DNA of 64,000 bases from positions 13,808,288 to 13,872,287 of the forward strand of contig NC_092676.1 of the NCBI RefSeq assembly GCF_964355755.1, written 5' to 3'. Below are positions 20,137-31,231 of this stretch, in pieces (within the stretch, counting starts at the first letter, position 1; every line of letters starts with the position of its first letter). The translations under genes and the position numbers were made by a program. Source of the DNA: Antedon mediterranea (lineage: Eukaryota > Echinodermata > Crinoidea > Comatulida > Antedonidae). The notes beneath the pieces were generated by a model that did not search any database, had not been told where the DNA came from, and saw only the letters and a list, made by a program, of their open reading frames with translations.

Positions 20137-21660
20137 CCGGAACAGTTTACAGTTTGCCATATTAACATACGTAGTCTAATCGTTCCAGGTAAACTAGCTG
20201 AAATTCAACACCTAGCAAATTTAAATAACTATGATATTATTGCTTTAACAGAAACATGGCTAGATCAAACTATCTTGAACCATGACATTTTACTAGACGC
20301 TTATCAAGAACCTATTAGAAATGATAGAAACCGCCATGGCGGCGGATGTGCTCTTTATATATCTAATTCTATACACTTAGTTAATTCCCATATTATTTGT
20401 AATGATCTCTTGTCAGATGTGATAAGGTGTGAAATACAAGTTTCAAACTGGACGATTTTGACTTATGTATGTTATAGGCCACCACAAAGTGATGTTCAAT
20501 CTGATCAGGATCTACTTGACTATTTTCAAAACAGTACTAATAACTTTGTTTTGTCTCGACACAGCTTAACTTTAATGATGGGCGATATGAATGCTCAAAA
20601 TAACAACTGGTACAATGATGGTAACACAAATAGATTTGGAAAATCATTTTACGAATTTTTACAACAAAACGGTTTAACTCAACACATCAATATGCCAACA
20701 CGTTGTATAAAAGACCAACGGTCTTGTATTGACCATATAGTTACTAGTCAAAATGTATATATTAATGATTTTGGTGCATTGTGCCCACTTTTAAATTGTG
20801 ATCACAGTCCAGTATATGCAAATATTGATATTCGTATCATACGGGACAAGCCATACAATCGTAAAATATATCTTTTTGAAAAAACTGATTTTAATTTATA
20901 TCGCAATGCTCTTAATTCTGTAAATTGGGAAGAAGTTTATTCATCTTCAAAGGTTGAAGATGTTTGTCATAATTGGATTGACTTATTTAATAATTGTGTT
21001 GATAACTATATTATATCTAAGATTATAACTGTGCGTCCTAATGACAAGCCTTGGATTAATGCGCATATTAGAGCTCTTATTCGCAAAAGAAATCGCGCCC
21101 ATTCCACTGGAAATAACTCAAATTCGCATATGCAACGTTTTAAGAAAATTCGCGCAAAAGTTGTTAAAGCAATAAGAAAAGCTAAACAAACTTTTTTGGA
21201 TAAACAATTTGATTTAATAATGAATAAAAACTGTGATTCAAAAACGTGGTGGTCTACCATACATTCAGTTTGTAATTCCAAACAATATTATAAGATTCCT
21301 CCAATCAAATTAAACGATGATGTCCTAACTTTAAATAGTGAGAAAGTTAAAGCTTTTAACAATTATTTTAAATCTCAATCGTTTATTCCTAATCATGATG
21401 ATTTTCCTTCGGACTTCACATATAGAACTGCATCGAGACTCTCAACTCTAAAATTATCTGTTGATGAGATCATGAAATTATTAACTATGCTGGATAAAAA
21501 CAAGGCGATGGGACCTGATGAAATTCACAGTATCATACTAAAAGAATCTGCTGAAATTATTGCACCCCATTTGACAAAGCTTTATAACTTCTGCATAAGC
21601 CAAGGATATTTTCCTGTGGAATGGAAAAAATCAAATGTCATTCCTCTGCATAAAAAGGCA
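20137..21660 (+). pseudogene. LINE ORF2 part 1: EEP endonuclease and RT fingers
   Basis: Motifs in order: FTVCHINIRSL, ALTETWLDQ, GGGCALYIS, MGDMNAQNNNW, RSCIDHIV and CDHSPVYANID (endonuclease, complete), then a linker and the RT start AMGPDEIHSIILKE and WKKSNVIPLHKK. The frame appears to start at ATG 20095, but the first 14 or so residues are translated from the flanking MITE terminus. A one-base frameshift near 21655-21660 shifts the continuation (NYRPISIL) to another frame. Confidence 0.9.
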
Positions 21661-22454
21661 ATAAATCCCTTATTGAGAACTACCGCCCTATATCCATACT
21701 TTCAAACTTTGCAAAAATGTTTGAGCGTGCAGTTTTTGATATAGTATATAAATACTTTGTGGATAATAAACTTCTTACTCAATTCCAATCTGGTTTTACA
21801 CCAGGTGACTCGACAACTTATCAACTTCTTTATCTTATAGATACATTTAATAGAGGTTTAGATTTAAGGAAAGAAGTAATCTCGGTATTTTTGGATATTT
21901 CCAAAGCCTTCGATAAAGTTTGGCATAATGGGATTATATACAAATTAAATCAATATGGAATTAATGGCACTCTTCTAAAATGGTTCCAAAGTTACTTAAA
22001 CTCACGTGAGCAACGTGTTATTATTGAAGGAACTACCAGTCCTTGGGTGACCATTACAGCAGGAGTACCCCAAGGATCTGTTTTGGGTCCATTTTTATTT
22101 ATTGTATTCATAAATGATATGGTTGATAATATCAAATCTAATATTAGTTTATATGCAGATGATACTTCGTTATATGATATTTGTACAGATCGTAATATTT
22201 CAGAACAAAAATTAAATGGTGATCTTAATGTCATTTATAATTGGGCAAAAAAATGGAAAGTAACATTCAATGCTAACAAAACGAAAGCTATACTGTTTAC
22301 ACGTAAACATTTAGATAACTATGTTAGTTTAAATTTCAATAATGTAAATCTACAATTTGTAAATGATCATAGGCATCTTGGTGTAATGTTTAATGCAAAA
22401 CTCAAGTGGGATTCCCATATCCAATCTGTAATTAACAAAGCGTCTTTATCTTAA
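21660..22454 (+). pseudogene. LINE ORF2 part 2: reverse transcriptase core
   Basis: The frame opens with NKSLIENYRPISILSNFAK just after the frameshift. It contains SVFLDISKAFDKVWH (motif A), AGVPQGSVLGP (motif B), SLYADDTSLYDI (motif C, YADD intact), KTKAILFT and HLGVMFN. It stops at TAA 22452-22454 inside the otherwise conserved INKAS...NMLRR segment, an in-frame nonsense change. Confidence 0.92.
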
Positions 22455-23352
22455 AATATGCTACGTCGTGTCAAACATTCTACCTCGACAGGCTCTCTGT
22501 CACATTTACATATCACACGTTAGACCATTAATGGAATATGCAGCTCCTGTTTGGTGTAATATTCCAGATAAATTAAGTGATGAACTAGAAAATATCCAGA
22601 TTTCTGCAGGTAGAATATGTACTGGTGCGTGGAAACATACAAGTCATAATGCATTAAGACAAGAATTAGGCTGGTTATCATTGGAAAAACATAGACAATT
22701 TCTTAACCTAATACTGTTTTTTAAAATTATTCATAAGTTAACACCAGTGTATCTTTACTCCTTATTTAATTTTTCTGACAATATTGAAGTTTATAACTTG
22801 CGTAACATCCGAAATATAATAATTCCATTTTGTAAGACCACATCATATCGTTTATCTTTTGTCCCATCTATTATAACACATTGGAATGAGTTAAATAATG
22901 AAATAAAAAATTCCTCATTTCTTGTTGAGTTTAAAAAATTGCTACTGAAATCCAATATGTTTGAAACAAAAAAACGTTCTTATTATGATACAGGTGATAA
23001 GAAGATTAACCAAAATCACACTAGAATCCGACTTGGTTTCAGCTGTCTCAATTCGCATTTATTCTTACATGGACTTCGGGACAATCCAAATTGTACTTGT
23101 GGCTTTAATGTTGAGAATCCGCTTCATTTCTTATGTTACTGCCCTAATTATAATACACAAAGAGATATTCTACTTGTAAGCGCTAACTCAATTATTGAGG
23201 ATATCTTAGCCAAGGATTTTTCTTTAACATTTAATTTTACATTTTTAAGTGAAATTTTTATTTTTGGTTCCGATCTTCTATCGAATTGTGAAAATGCTTT
23301 ATTATTTTATTATGTACAACAATTTCTTGTTAATTCTGGAAGATTTAATTGA
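22455..23352 (+). pseudogene. LINE ORF2 part 3: thumb and C-terminal Cys-rich region
   Basis: After a second frameshift near 22490 the protein resumes as LCHIYISHVRPLMEYAAPVW, through the thumb, to a C-terminal CTCGFNVENPLHFLCYC zinc-knuckle-like motif. The stop at 23350-23352 appears to be the native end. In total ORF2 carries two frameshifts and one stop, so it is inactive but not old enough to have lost any domain. Confidence 0.88.
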
Positions 23353-23559
23353 TGTTTCTGTTAGTTGTTTTAAAATGTTGTATTTGTTAATCTGAGGCGC
23401 CTCTGTGTAATATACTGAATAAAAAAAAATAAAAAAAAGTTGTTAGTTTTATATTTATAATTATTTGGATATAGGAGGCCTAGGGTACCTGTTAGATCGA
23501 TCTTGACTGCTTTTAATTTTCCCGCTAAATAAAGGTATGTGAAAACAGCTGTAGAGGGC

Positions 23560-23725
23560 TCACTTTAGAAAAGCATGGAAAAGTTATGTCTAGCGCCCTC
23601 GGGACCACAGGCTGGCCGATATGTCTAGCGCCCTTGGACCACAGCCTGGCCAAAAAAAGAATCACAGATTGGCTGTGTGTTTCATGCTAGCGCCCTCGGG
23701 ACCACAGGCTGGCCCAGAGCAAAGA
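23560..23725. repeat. Repeat with CTAGCGCCCTCGGGACCACAGGCTGG words
   Basis: The block CTAGCGCCCTCGGGACCACA occurs twice here, plus a diverged copy with TTGGACC, and in reverse complement at 17885-17970. The intervening AAGAATCACAGATTGGCTGTGTG also matches the other locus in inverse order. Confidence 0.75.
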
Positions 23726-25195
23726 TCTTGAATACAGTAAAGTAAGATTAGTCCCTACATAGCATATGTTAAGATGTAGGCTACTTATTTAATTACATAA
23801 ATTTACCTGTTCTTGTCTTTGGGAAAATTGTAAAACTTAAGTTCTGGGTTGGCCTTTGAATTGCTTTTACAATTAATTGCAGCACAGTACATCCCTCAAC
23901 TTTTTCTCTTTTCATTCATTGTTTCTTAACCATACAAACTTTGGCGCGACTCCTCAATCTCTTTTCTAAAGAATACTGCGATCGTCACGCAAATGTTCGT
24001 TACTTGTTTAAGCGAGGGGGCGCACTATAATTTGACGCTTCTAAAGTGTTACGCGTAAACTCGGGTAGTGTCCCATCTTTAGTATATAAGATCTTTGCCC
24101 AGAGCCATATATATAAAGAGTTACGACATTGAAAATTAGAAGCCATTTTTGTGTCAAAGAATTCGTACGCTGAGGGCGCGCGCGTCTCTTTTGTATAGCG
24201 TTTTCCTATAGTTCATGCATTATTTTTAGATTTTTTTGTCTATGAAATAACGCTTATATTCCGTTTTAATTTTAGTAATTAATTTTATTAATGGTATTAA
24301 TTTGGTAACAAATATATATTGTGTCTATAATAACAAAAGAATAAATGCTAGGGCCTACATGCAATTTGAAAGCGCACGGTGCGCACGTAGCACTAAAACA
24401 TCTATTTTCGCGTGAATTGTTTTTCCAGCCTTTTATAGTAATTTTACCAACTTTTAAACAACTTCGATTTAAAATCACGTCATACGAGCAATTCGAATTG
24501 GACAATTCGCGACCGTTTTTGTTGAAAAGTTCAAAAATTCGTCAAAATCATGACTTTCTTTAAACAGTTTTTTTTTTTTAGTTTTTGAAGTTTATTTTTG
24601 TTACATATGCTGGAAGTAGATGAGTTGTAGATATCGGATCATGCATCAATATGGCTAACCGGACATTGTGACGTCATCGTTTGGCCACTCGAATATAAAA
24701 TATAGGATTTTTGTTTCTTTCGTCATAGCTCATCACATTTAATAGACCGGAGATTAGACCGCATCTCCACTTATCCGTATTCCATTTTGCCCCATATTTT
24801 GATATTGTCTAGGTCAATCAATTTTCTTTCGCACGATGTTAATGACGTCATCATGATCAAAATTAAGCGTGAAACGCTTGGGTCACTTATTTTCATCATT
24901 ACAGTAACTGTTAATATGTTATAGCTCCTCAGAAAAAAAAGTGATACTCATGATTTAATCATTTTCTGGAAGCATTTGAATTGTAGATACAAATTCATGT
25001 ACACATTTTGCGCATCGGATGTTGTGACGTCATCATATGGCCAGTTGAATTATAAAGGTCGTATTTTCATATTTTGCGTCATAGTTCATGACATTTTTTA
25101 AAAGAGCGTGCATATTCTACGTATCCAAATTTCTTCAACGTTAATATGTTGTTGCTCAGATAATTCCCTTCCCAAAATTGCTATCGACGAATTTC
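23726..25195. other. Intergenic stretch with a diverged duplication
   Basis: No coding frame was recognised. Segments 24655-24790 and 25010-25145 are diverged direct copies sharing TTGTGACGTCATC, TGGCCA, TATAAA and TCATAGYTCATSACATTT landmarks about 356 bp apart. Both contain the CRE-like palindrome TGACGTCA. The rest is AT-rich without visible structure. Confidence 0.6.
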
Positions 25196-25198
25196 ATT

Positions 25199-25221
25199 AG
25201 AGAGTTTACGAAACACGACGG
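25199..25221 (+). repeat. Harbinger-like left terminal inverted repeat
   Basis: 23-bp perfect inverted match to 37748-37770, followed by a weaker subterminal similarity (both arms continue into CGACGAC/CAGTG-type words). Flanked by ATT. Confidence 0.88.
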
Positions 25222-25341
25222 GAGCTCAGACAACGAGTGATTGACAGTGCCCACTGACGACACTGCGCCTGCGTCAGTAATTTCACCAGTTGTCGTCTGG
25301 TCGAAGACATGTTCACAGTGTACGAATAAAAAACACAAACA

Positions 25342-25366
25342 ATGACTTCTCAATTAGCTGCCCAAA
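25342..25366 (+). CDS. Myb/SANT-like protein of the Harbinger element, exon 1
   Basis: ATG at 25342 starts codons MTSQLAAQ plus one base. In the uninterrupted arrangement the next bases are GTATGT (G at 25367/27310 plus TATGT from 27311), a good splice donor. Joining to 27957 keeps frame (phase 1). The hAT-like element inserted exactly at this boundary, so the left copy now reads A followed by GCAGGC and the real GT lies 1.9 kb downstream. Splicing would need a GC donor or would have to remove the insertion within the intron. Inferred from frame compatibility; no transcript evidence. Confidence 0.7.
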
Positions 25367-25367
25367 G

Positions 25368-27305
25368 CAGGCGCGGATTCAAGGGGGGGCCACGGGGGCT
25401 CTAGCCCCCTCATCGGGAGCCTAGCCCCCCCCCCCCCCCCCCCGTCAGGGAACACGGGTACTTTTTGTCGGGGAATATAATATACAGTAAAAAACGTTCG
25501 CGTTCACTTCATAGCTTCAGCGCCTAGAAAACCACGACGTTCCATTGACCGTGAGAGTACGTCAGAGGGCTATTATGCACTTTTATGCATTCATTTATTG
25601 CCAGCGATCTAACTTACTACTAAACATTAGCTAGGTACGCACTTGTCTGGCGGTATCCCTTTGTACGAATCGTTCAACGTTGGGTCGAGACGCGTGATAT
25701 CAAGTTCCATCCAGGGACCAAAATGTGTAATGTAGTTATTTTCCAGGCGAAGTTTACCGACGGTTACCGAAGGGAAGACGGGTACTTTTTGTCGGGGAAT
25801 ATAATATACAGTAAAAAACGTTCGCGTTCACTTCGTAGCTTCAGCGCCTAGAAAACCGCGACGTTTCATTGACCGTGAGAGTACGTCAGAGTGATATTAT
25901 GCACTTTATATGCATTCATTATTGCCAGCGATCTAACTTACTATAGAAAACAATAGCTAGGTTCGCACTTGTCTGGCGGTATCCATTTGTACGAATCGTT
26001 CAACGTTGGGTCGAGACGCGTGATATCATGTTCCATCCAGCGACCAAAATGTGTACTGTAGTTATTTTCCAGGCGAAGTTTACTGACGGTTACGTCGTGT
26101 GTACTGCGTCGACGTACGCTACACTACAGCAAAAACGAATTATGTTAATTGTTCGTATGTTCACCAATTTTTTAATTTACAAGTAACCTTCTGTACCGTG
26201 GGGCACCTAAAATAAATTTGTCATCCATTACTAAACAAAAAAACATGCCATTTTCGCTTAGCCAACATCTTATTATAGCTAAGTTATTACATTTTCAATG
26301 TCCTGTAAGTGTATGTCATGAATTTCTCACCACTCGGAAGTCCAGATGGTACGCACGCATACACTTGGGAGGAATAAACTTATTTCCCCCGACTGAAAAA
26401 GGTCTACGCTTGCGTTTTTTAAGCCTCTAGGCCTGATGTTTCCAAAGTATAAAATGCAATTTTTTGAAGACCTGCAGCTCTAGTTTTAAACATTTTCTTA
26501 GCTCAGCCCCAACAATAAAGCTGGTCATATTTCGAAGTACAAGAAGTGCATTTTCCGGGACCTAACATCTCTATTTTTCAAACATTTCTTAGCTCAGTCA
26601 CAACCATGATAGGGACTTCTTATATATTTTGTTTCATGTTTTGAAGTATAATAAGTCCAATTTCCGGGACCTCCAACTCTATTTTTCTAAATTTTCTTTG
26701 AACTTTTATTCTTTAAATTGAAAAATATGGATTGAATGAAACAGTCATCGCGCATCGTTTTTTTGCACGCAGTATTTTATTTATGCATTATAAAAAATGG
26801 AAAAAATGGCTACCCTAAATCTGATTAAAATGACCTCAAATGACGCTAGAACGCGTTGCTTCCGGACCCCCACCGAGGGCCCTTTGCGGCCCCCCTGGCC
26901 CCCAGCCTAGTGATGCTCGCTTCGCTCGCATAGCCCCCTCGTCGGGGAATGTAGCCCCCGCGCGCGTCGGGAAGATCCTGGCGCCACCCCTCTGGTACTA
27001 GGCCTAGTAGTAGAGGAATAGGCGCGTGCGCAATGAGCGGGAGGGATTTGAGGCCTACAACAAAGGTGAACGATCCGAACTTACTTTCATTGCGGTCCAA
27101 GCGTCGATATCTAGACTGTATCAAGTTACAAGGGCCAAAGCGTGTAGTTACGCACTACCCTGGCGGTGTCCCTTTGTACGAATTAATTAAAGTTACAATT
27201 CTATATTTAGGAGTTGACCCAGCTTACGCGCGCCGCCGCGGGCGTCGATTTGCCCTCTACGATCGCGTGTGCCCCCAGGCAAAAATAATCCTGGATCCGC
27301 CCCTG
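25368..27305. mobile_element. hAT-like element with CAGGSGCGGATYC ends and 5-bp target duplication
   Basis: Left end CAGGCGCGGATTCAAGG, right end CCTGGATCCGCCCCTG, flanked by CAAAG on both sides (25363-25367 and 27306-27310). Long C and G runs lie near both ends. It contains a tandem duplication (25452-26098) and a second terminus-like GGCGCCACCCCTCTGG block near 26985, so it may itself be composite. Short frames such as 26218-26430 and 27033-27344 show no recognisable domain. The same terminal family is at 51944-52286. No transposase. Confidence 0.7.
25452..26098. repeat. Two direct copies of a ~324-bp unit
   Basis: The unit from CGGGTACTTTTTGTCGG through GAAGTTTACYGACGGTTACC appears at about 25455-25772 and again at 25779-26098 with a few percent difference. 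A weak third relative, CGCACTACCCTGGCGGTGTC, is at about 27148. Confidence 0.92.
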
Positions 27306-27439
27306 CAAAGTATGTATATTTGGTTATGTTTATATTTAAAATGATTATCAATTAAATAATGGAATCCTAAATAATGTTTGCATCGATTTTAAATTTATGA
27401 CCTGATTTAATAATAGATAAAATTATCACTTAAAACAAA

Positions 27440-27870
27440 GTTCCCTCTGCTGCCTAAAAGTAGGCTAGAATAGGTCTGCCTAGGCCGTAGGCGCACTAGG
27501 CTAGTAGCTATCTATCTAGGCCTAGGCTACTTATAGGCCTAACTAAACTACGGCCTGTTCTGCCTAGTCCTACATAGGCCTATACTAAGTCACTAACTAG
27601 GCCTAGCTAGGTAGGTAGCCTAGCTAGGGCCTACTAACTTTCTTAATTATTAGGCCTAGCCTACTAGCCTAGCCTTGGCTAGTAGGCCTAGCTAGGTAGA
27701 TAGTAGTAGTAGTAGGCTAGGCAATGCCCTCTGGCCTAGAGTAGTAGGCCTAGGCTCGTACTAATAATAGTAGCTACGGTAGGTCATACCAGTCATTTTT
27801 CATCCAGTCCTGTCTACATTGGTTATACCTAGGACTTGGTTTGAGGCCTAGCCTAGGCCTATAATAATAC
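27440..27870. other. TAGGCCTA/CTAGGC-rich low-complexity stretch (Myb gene intron 1)
   Basis: Dozens of overlapping CTAG, GGCC and TAGGCCTA palindromes occur in about 430 bp, far denser than elsewhere, though the same words are scattered across the whole window. It lies in the inferred first intron of the Myb-like gene. No frame or known element was recognised. Confidence 0.7.
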
Positions 27871-27956
27871 TGAGCTATAACAACATCAATGACAGAATAC
27901 TTTTAATCTGTAGTGTTATTGATTGATATTACATACATTTTTTTATCCTATTTTAG

Positions 27957-28373
27957 CAAAAAAAATATCTCCAACTAAGAAGTGGTCTCCAGAAAAGGAT
28001 GACCAGCTAGTGAAGGAAATGATTACGCTGGATCCTTTCCAGTACAGAGAAAGAACGCAGCAACGCGGAAAAGTATGGAAAGACATTGCAGGCAATCTCT
28101 CACCATCTTTCGACTACAACTTAGATGGAAGAAATGTTAGGTATAGATGGAATCTATTAAAGGACAAGTTGAAGGCAAAATTGAATAATGAGATAAGAGG
28201 GTCTGGTATCGCTCCACCAGCATTATCAGAAACAGAAGCTGCTGTAGAAGATTTGCTAAGTCAGGAGAAAGATGCATTAAATATAAGATCAGAGAGTGGT
28301 GATGCAGCCGCAGCACGAGCTGCAGGTGAAGAGGTTAGGAAGCGCTCATTAGAGACATTTAGACTAAATCAAG
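27957..28373 (+). CDS. Myb/SANT-like protein of the Harbinger element, exon 2
   Basis: Preceded by a T-rich tract and TTTTAG, followed by donor GTAAAT. Encodes KKWSPEKDDQLVKEM, then KVWKDIAGNL and NVRYRWNLLKDKLKAK. The spaced tryptophans and basic helices are those of a Myb/SANT-like trihelix domain, which in Harbinger elements binds the element ends and brings in the transposase. The C-terminal half is helical and Ala/Glu-rich. The exon is open throughout, and joining at phase 1 on both sides gives a predicted product of about 218 residues with exons 1 and 3. Confidence 0.8.
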
Positions 28374-28683
28374 GTAAATTGATCTTGATGACATATTTAT
28401 TCCATTTTTGACATGTTTTTACTAAAAGTAAAGCAATACAAAGACAAAAATGTAGACAGAGATGATGTAATTAAAACTTGATCTCATACTGCAATATGTA
28501 TGGTAAGCAGTACGTAGACAAAACCATTTCTATCTGTCTATATAGTGTAAATGATATCATGTTGTCTATTTTTTCCCAAAAATAAGTATACCAATCTGAG
28601 CAGTCATAGTGTATTGTACATGAAAAAGAATTGCACAATATTATTATTTAGTCATATATTTTTATTTTTATATATTAACAGAG

Positions 28684-28898
28684 AGGTAAAAAAAAGCAGA
28701 GCAAGTAGTACAATGGAATTTTTAAAAGTGAAAATGGAGAGTGATGCTGCTGCTAAGAAAAAAGCTGAAGAGACGCAATCAAGTATGTTGTTGATGATGA
28801 AACAACAAATGGAATTAACTCGTCAACAGATACAAAATCAAAACGTTCAAATGAATAAACAAATGGAGCTCATGCTCCGTATAATTGAAAAAAAGTAA
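28684..28898 (+). CDS. Myb/SANT-like protein of the Harbinger element, exon 3
   Basis: Of three closely spaced AGs in AACAGAGAG, only the second (28682-28683) keeps frame from exon 2 (G + AG = Glu). The first would give an immediate stop. It encodes EVKKSRASSTMEFLKVKME, a Lys/Ala-rich stretch and a Gln/Met-rich helix (MMKQQMELTRQQIQNQ), likely a coiled-coil oligomerisation tail. Stop TAA at 28896-28898. Confidence 0.8.
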
Positions 28899-28999
28899 TG
28901 CTCTACCTCTGTTTTTCTGTCAGTTTTTACAATGATTTAGTCTGAAATGAACCTCTTTACCTGCAGCTTGTGCTCCATCCATCTTATATTAACTTAGCA

Positions 29000-29262
29000 A
29001 ATCTTCTATGGTTGTTTCTGATGCTGGTGGACCAGACCCCTTTATCTCATTATTGAATTTTGCCCTCAACTTTTCCTTTAATATATTCCACCCATCCCTC
29101 ACATTTGTTGATGTCAAAAGATGGTGAATTATTGTTTGCAATGTCTTTCCATACTTTTCCACGTTGCTGTGTTCTTTCTTTCTACTGGAAAGGATCCAGT
29201 ATAATCATCTCCTTCACTAGCTGGTCATCCTTTTCTGGAGACCACTTTGTACATTTAGTGCT
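29000..29262 (-). pseudogene. Inverted, degraded copy of the Myb-like exon 2
   Basis: The reverse complement aligns with about 27980-28230 over most of its length with small gaps. Landmarks such as GTGGTCTCCAGAAAAGGATG and CTGGATCCTTTCCAGTA are shared. It has an in-frame stop after LDPFQ and frame-disrupting gaps. It lies between the 3' ends of the two convergent genes. Together with exon 2 it could form a long RNA hairpin if transcribed through. Confidence 0.9.
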
Positions 29263-29809
29263 TAGTAATATTTTTATTTAAATTACATCCAAAGACCATG
29301 AAGTATGGTCTTGTGATATTTCTCACGACTCAATAAATCAATTAGCCTTTTCTATATCAGACCCTCATAGGTCATGAAGTTTTATAATAAAAGTGTATAT
29401 ATAAAGTAATTATAATTGTGCAATATCAATAACTTTTAAAGTTTTCTGTAGTAAACATTAATGTGCAATATAAAATTTAAACAGTTAATTTACAGTACTA
29501 TAAATGCATTTTTTTTATTGTTACAGCATGAAATTTTGCTATACTTAACTTCAATATAATTTATTTTTCAATATATTTTTCAACAAATTGCATATACTGT
29601 AATACACATTGTAAATAAAAGTGTATAAATAAGTAATTAGTAAATATCAAATATTTAAAAAAATGCAATAACAACTTTTAAATTGAACAATATTATACGG
29701 TATACAAAACTTACTGAGTAATCTTAATGGATTACTGTATTAAAATTAATAATATTTAAACGTTTTAAAATCATTTTTGTTTTATTAAAACTTGTATTGC
29801 TTGTGTAAC
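29263..29809. other. AT-rich intergenic spacer inside the Harbinger-like element
   Basis: Between the inverted Myb copy and the transposase stop codon. Very AT-rich, no frame or repeat recognised. It presumably contains the polyadenylation region of the transposase gene. Confidence 0.5.
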
Positions 29810-30599
29810 TTATCGAAAATATTCCTCAAGGGCAGGCGGATCGAGTTGAAAGCTTCTTGACGTAATATTGCCATAAAGACAAGTGTGGGCATTTGTCAAC
29901 AGACAACAAACTACATAGATTTTCCCAATTGCACTCAGGCCTATTTTTTGTGTTTTTTTAAAGTCTACAAATTTCCAGTTTTCTACAATGTCTCTAAACA
30001 GCCATTCAACAGATACTCTAACCTGGCTCATAGATCTGTTGTAGTCAACTTGAGCCTGAGTTAAGTTTCCTTTAAAAGGAGCCTGTGTTAAGTTTCCTTT
30101 AAAAGGAGCCTGTAAATGAACACGAAGCGGGTATGCAGGGTCTCCATAGATACAAAGGGGATCTCCATTTCGACGTACAGCATTGCGTTCTAACTTGTGT
30201 AGTAGGTTTGATTCCCTCAACATGAAGGCATCATGACGACATCCTTCGATGGGTCCAAACAGATTTGCTATAAGTCCATTTGGCGTGACGACTGATTGAA
30301 ATTTTAATGAGTGAACACGCTTATGACCATTATAAACTATTCTTTGATTTTCTCCAGGCCTGCAAATCGGACGCACTGTCCCATCAAAGAAACCCCAACA
30401 ATTGTCAAGTGCAGCACCGGAACTGTGTATTGCAGCAGCAAAACGTTCCAAAAGATTGGCACCATATCAATGTACCTGCATGGATATGCAAGTCTCTTAA
30501 GCAAAATGCACACTGTTTCAATGCCAGTAATTTTAAGTCCATTTACACATCTAATTTCATCCGCTATCCGTAGAGCTCTCTGCAGTCTGTAGATATCTT
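29810..30599 (-). pseudogene. Harbinger DDE transposase, exon 2 (catalytic domain)
   Basis: On the minus strand, acceptor AG at 30600-30601 is followed by EDIYRLQRALRIADEIRC and LKRLAYPCRYIDMVPIF, in frame with exon 1. The protein then jumps to LERFAAAIHSSGAALDNC in another frame: the usual 40-60 residues between these blocks are missing, indicating a deletion with frameshift near 30450. Catalytic motifs remain: FFDGTVRP (Asp), IYGDPAYPL (Asp), VSVEWLFRD (Glu). A 27-bp tandem duplication gives QAPFKGNLT twice. DDE_Tnp_4-type transposases cut and rejoin the element ends in the nucleus. The exon ends at stop 29810-29812. Confidence 0.88.
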
Positions 30600-30714
30600 C
30601 TTTTTAAAATCTTTAAATAAAAATTAAAGCTGTGACTAACTTGATATTAAGGAAAGGCCTAGGCTATTATATAAATATGTATGTGTTAGTGAATAAAATA
30701 TCAACAATAGTATG

Positions 30715-30921
30715 TGTTCTGTTTGGGAGGTTGCTGGGTTTGTTTACTTGAATCTTTACTTGCAAATAAGTACCACACACGAATTGATTATAACAACATC
30801 ATTTATTTATTAAACAATAACAAACTTTACTGTGACGATACAATCGCCATTTTCAACAACAACGAAAATCCAACAACAGAGGGCGCTATGACCCTTTTTG
30901 GAATATGGCACTGTCTTAACA
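30715..30921 (-). repeat. BEL/Pao 3' LTR (207 bp)
   Basis: Starts TGTTCTGTTTGGGAGG on the + strand and ends CTGTCTTAACA (TG...CA ends). Appears identical to 36938-37144. It contains AATAAA-like words suitable for polyadenylation in either orientation, but none was verified. Confidence 0.95.
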
Positions 30922-30938
30922 GCCGCCCCCGAATTTCT
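30922..30938 (-). promoter_or_regulatory. Candidate polypurine tract
   Basis: Read on the minus strand, AAATTCGGGGGCGGC lies immediately before the 3' LTR. A G-rich purine run at this position primes plus-strand DNA synthesis in LTR elements. Confidence 0.6.
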
Positions 30939-31231
30939 TAGGAAATTCGCCTTATCAATCAAGATATCAAGTCATGTACTTATTTTTCTGTATTATTAAT
31001 CAACAGATTACATTTCTTTTAACATTAAAATGATTTAAGTTGCATAAAATTACGCGCCTTTTAAGTCAAAACTAATAATCACGGGCTCGATTCTTCGACT
31101 TGATCGTCACATTTCATCAACTTCACGAGCTTTGCCACTGGTCGTCGATAAGCCTTTTTGTTGACACGAACATCCACCACTCTCACTCGGTTGTCACTGC
31201 TTGGATAGAGTGCCGAAACAACACCGACTGG

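Larger units (their letters stand above)
20137..23440 (+). mobile_element. Non-LTR retrotransposon (Jockey/CR1-type EEP + RT), nearly complete ORF2
   Basis: Begins just before its endonuclease domain and ends with TGAATAAAAAAAAATAAAAAAAAG. The 3' UTR includes the perfect palindrome GAGGCGCCTC. No ORF1 is present, so it is 5'-truncated or an ORF2-only copy. The clade was judged by eye from EEP and RT motifs and is not certain. No clear target duplication was found. Confidence 0.85.

Noticed and set aside
27033-27344. 103-codon frame as a gene
   Set aside because: No domain, lies inside a non-autonomous hAT-like element, partly overlaps its terminus.
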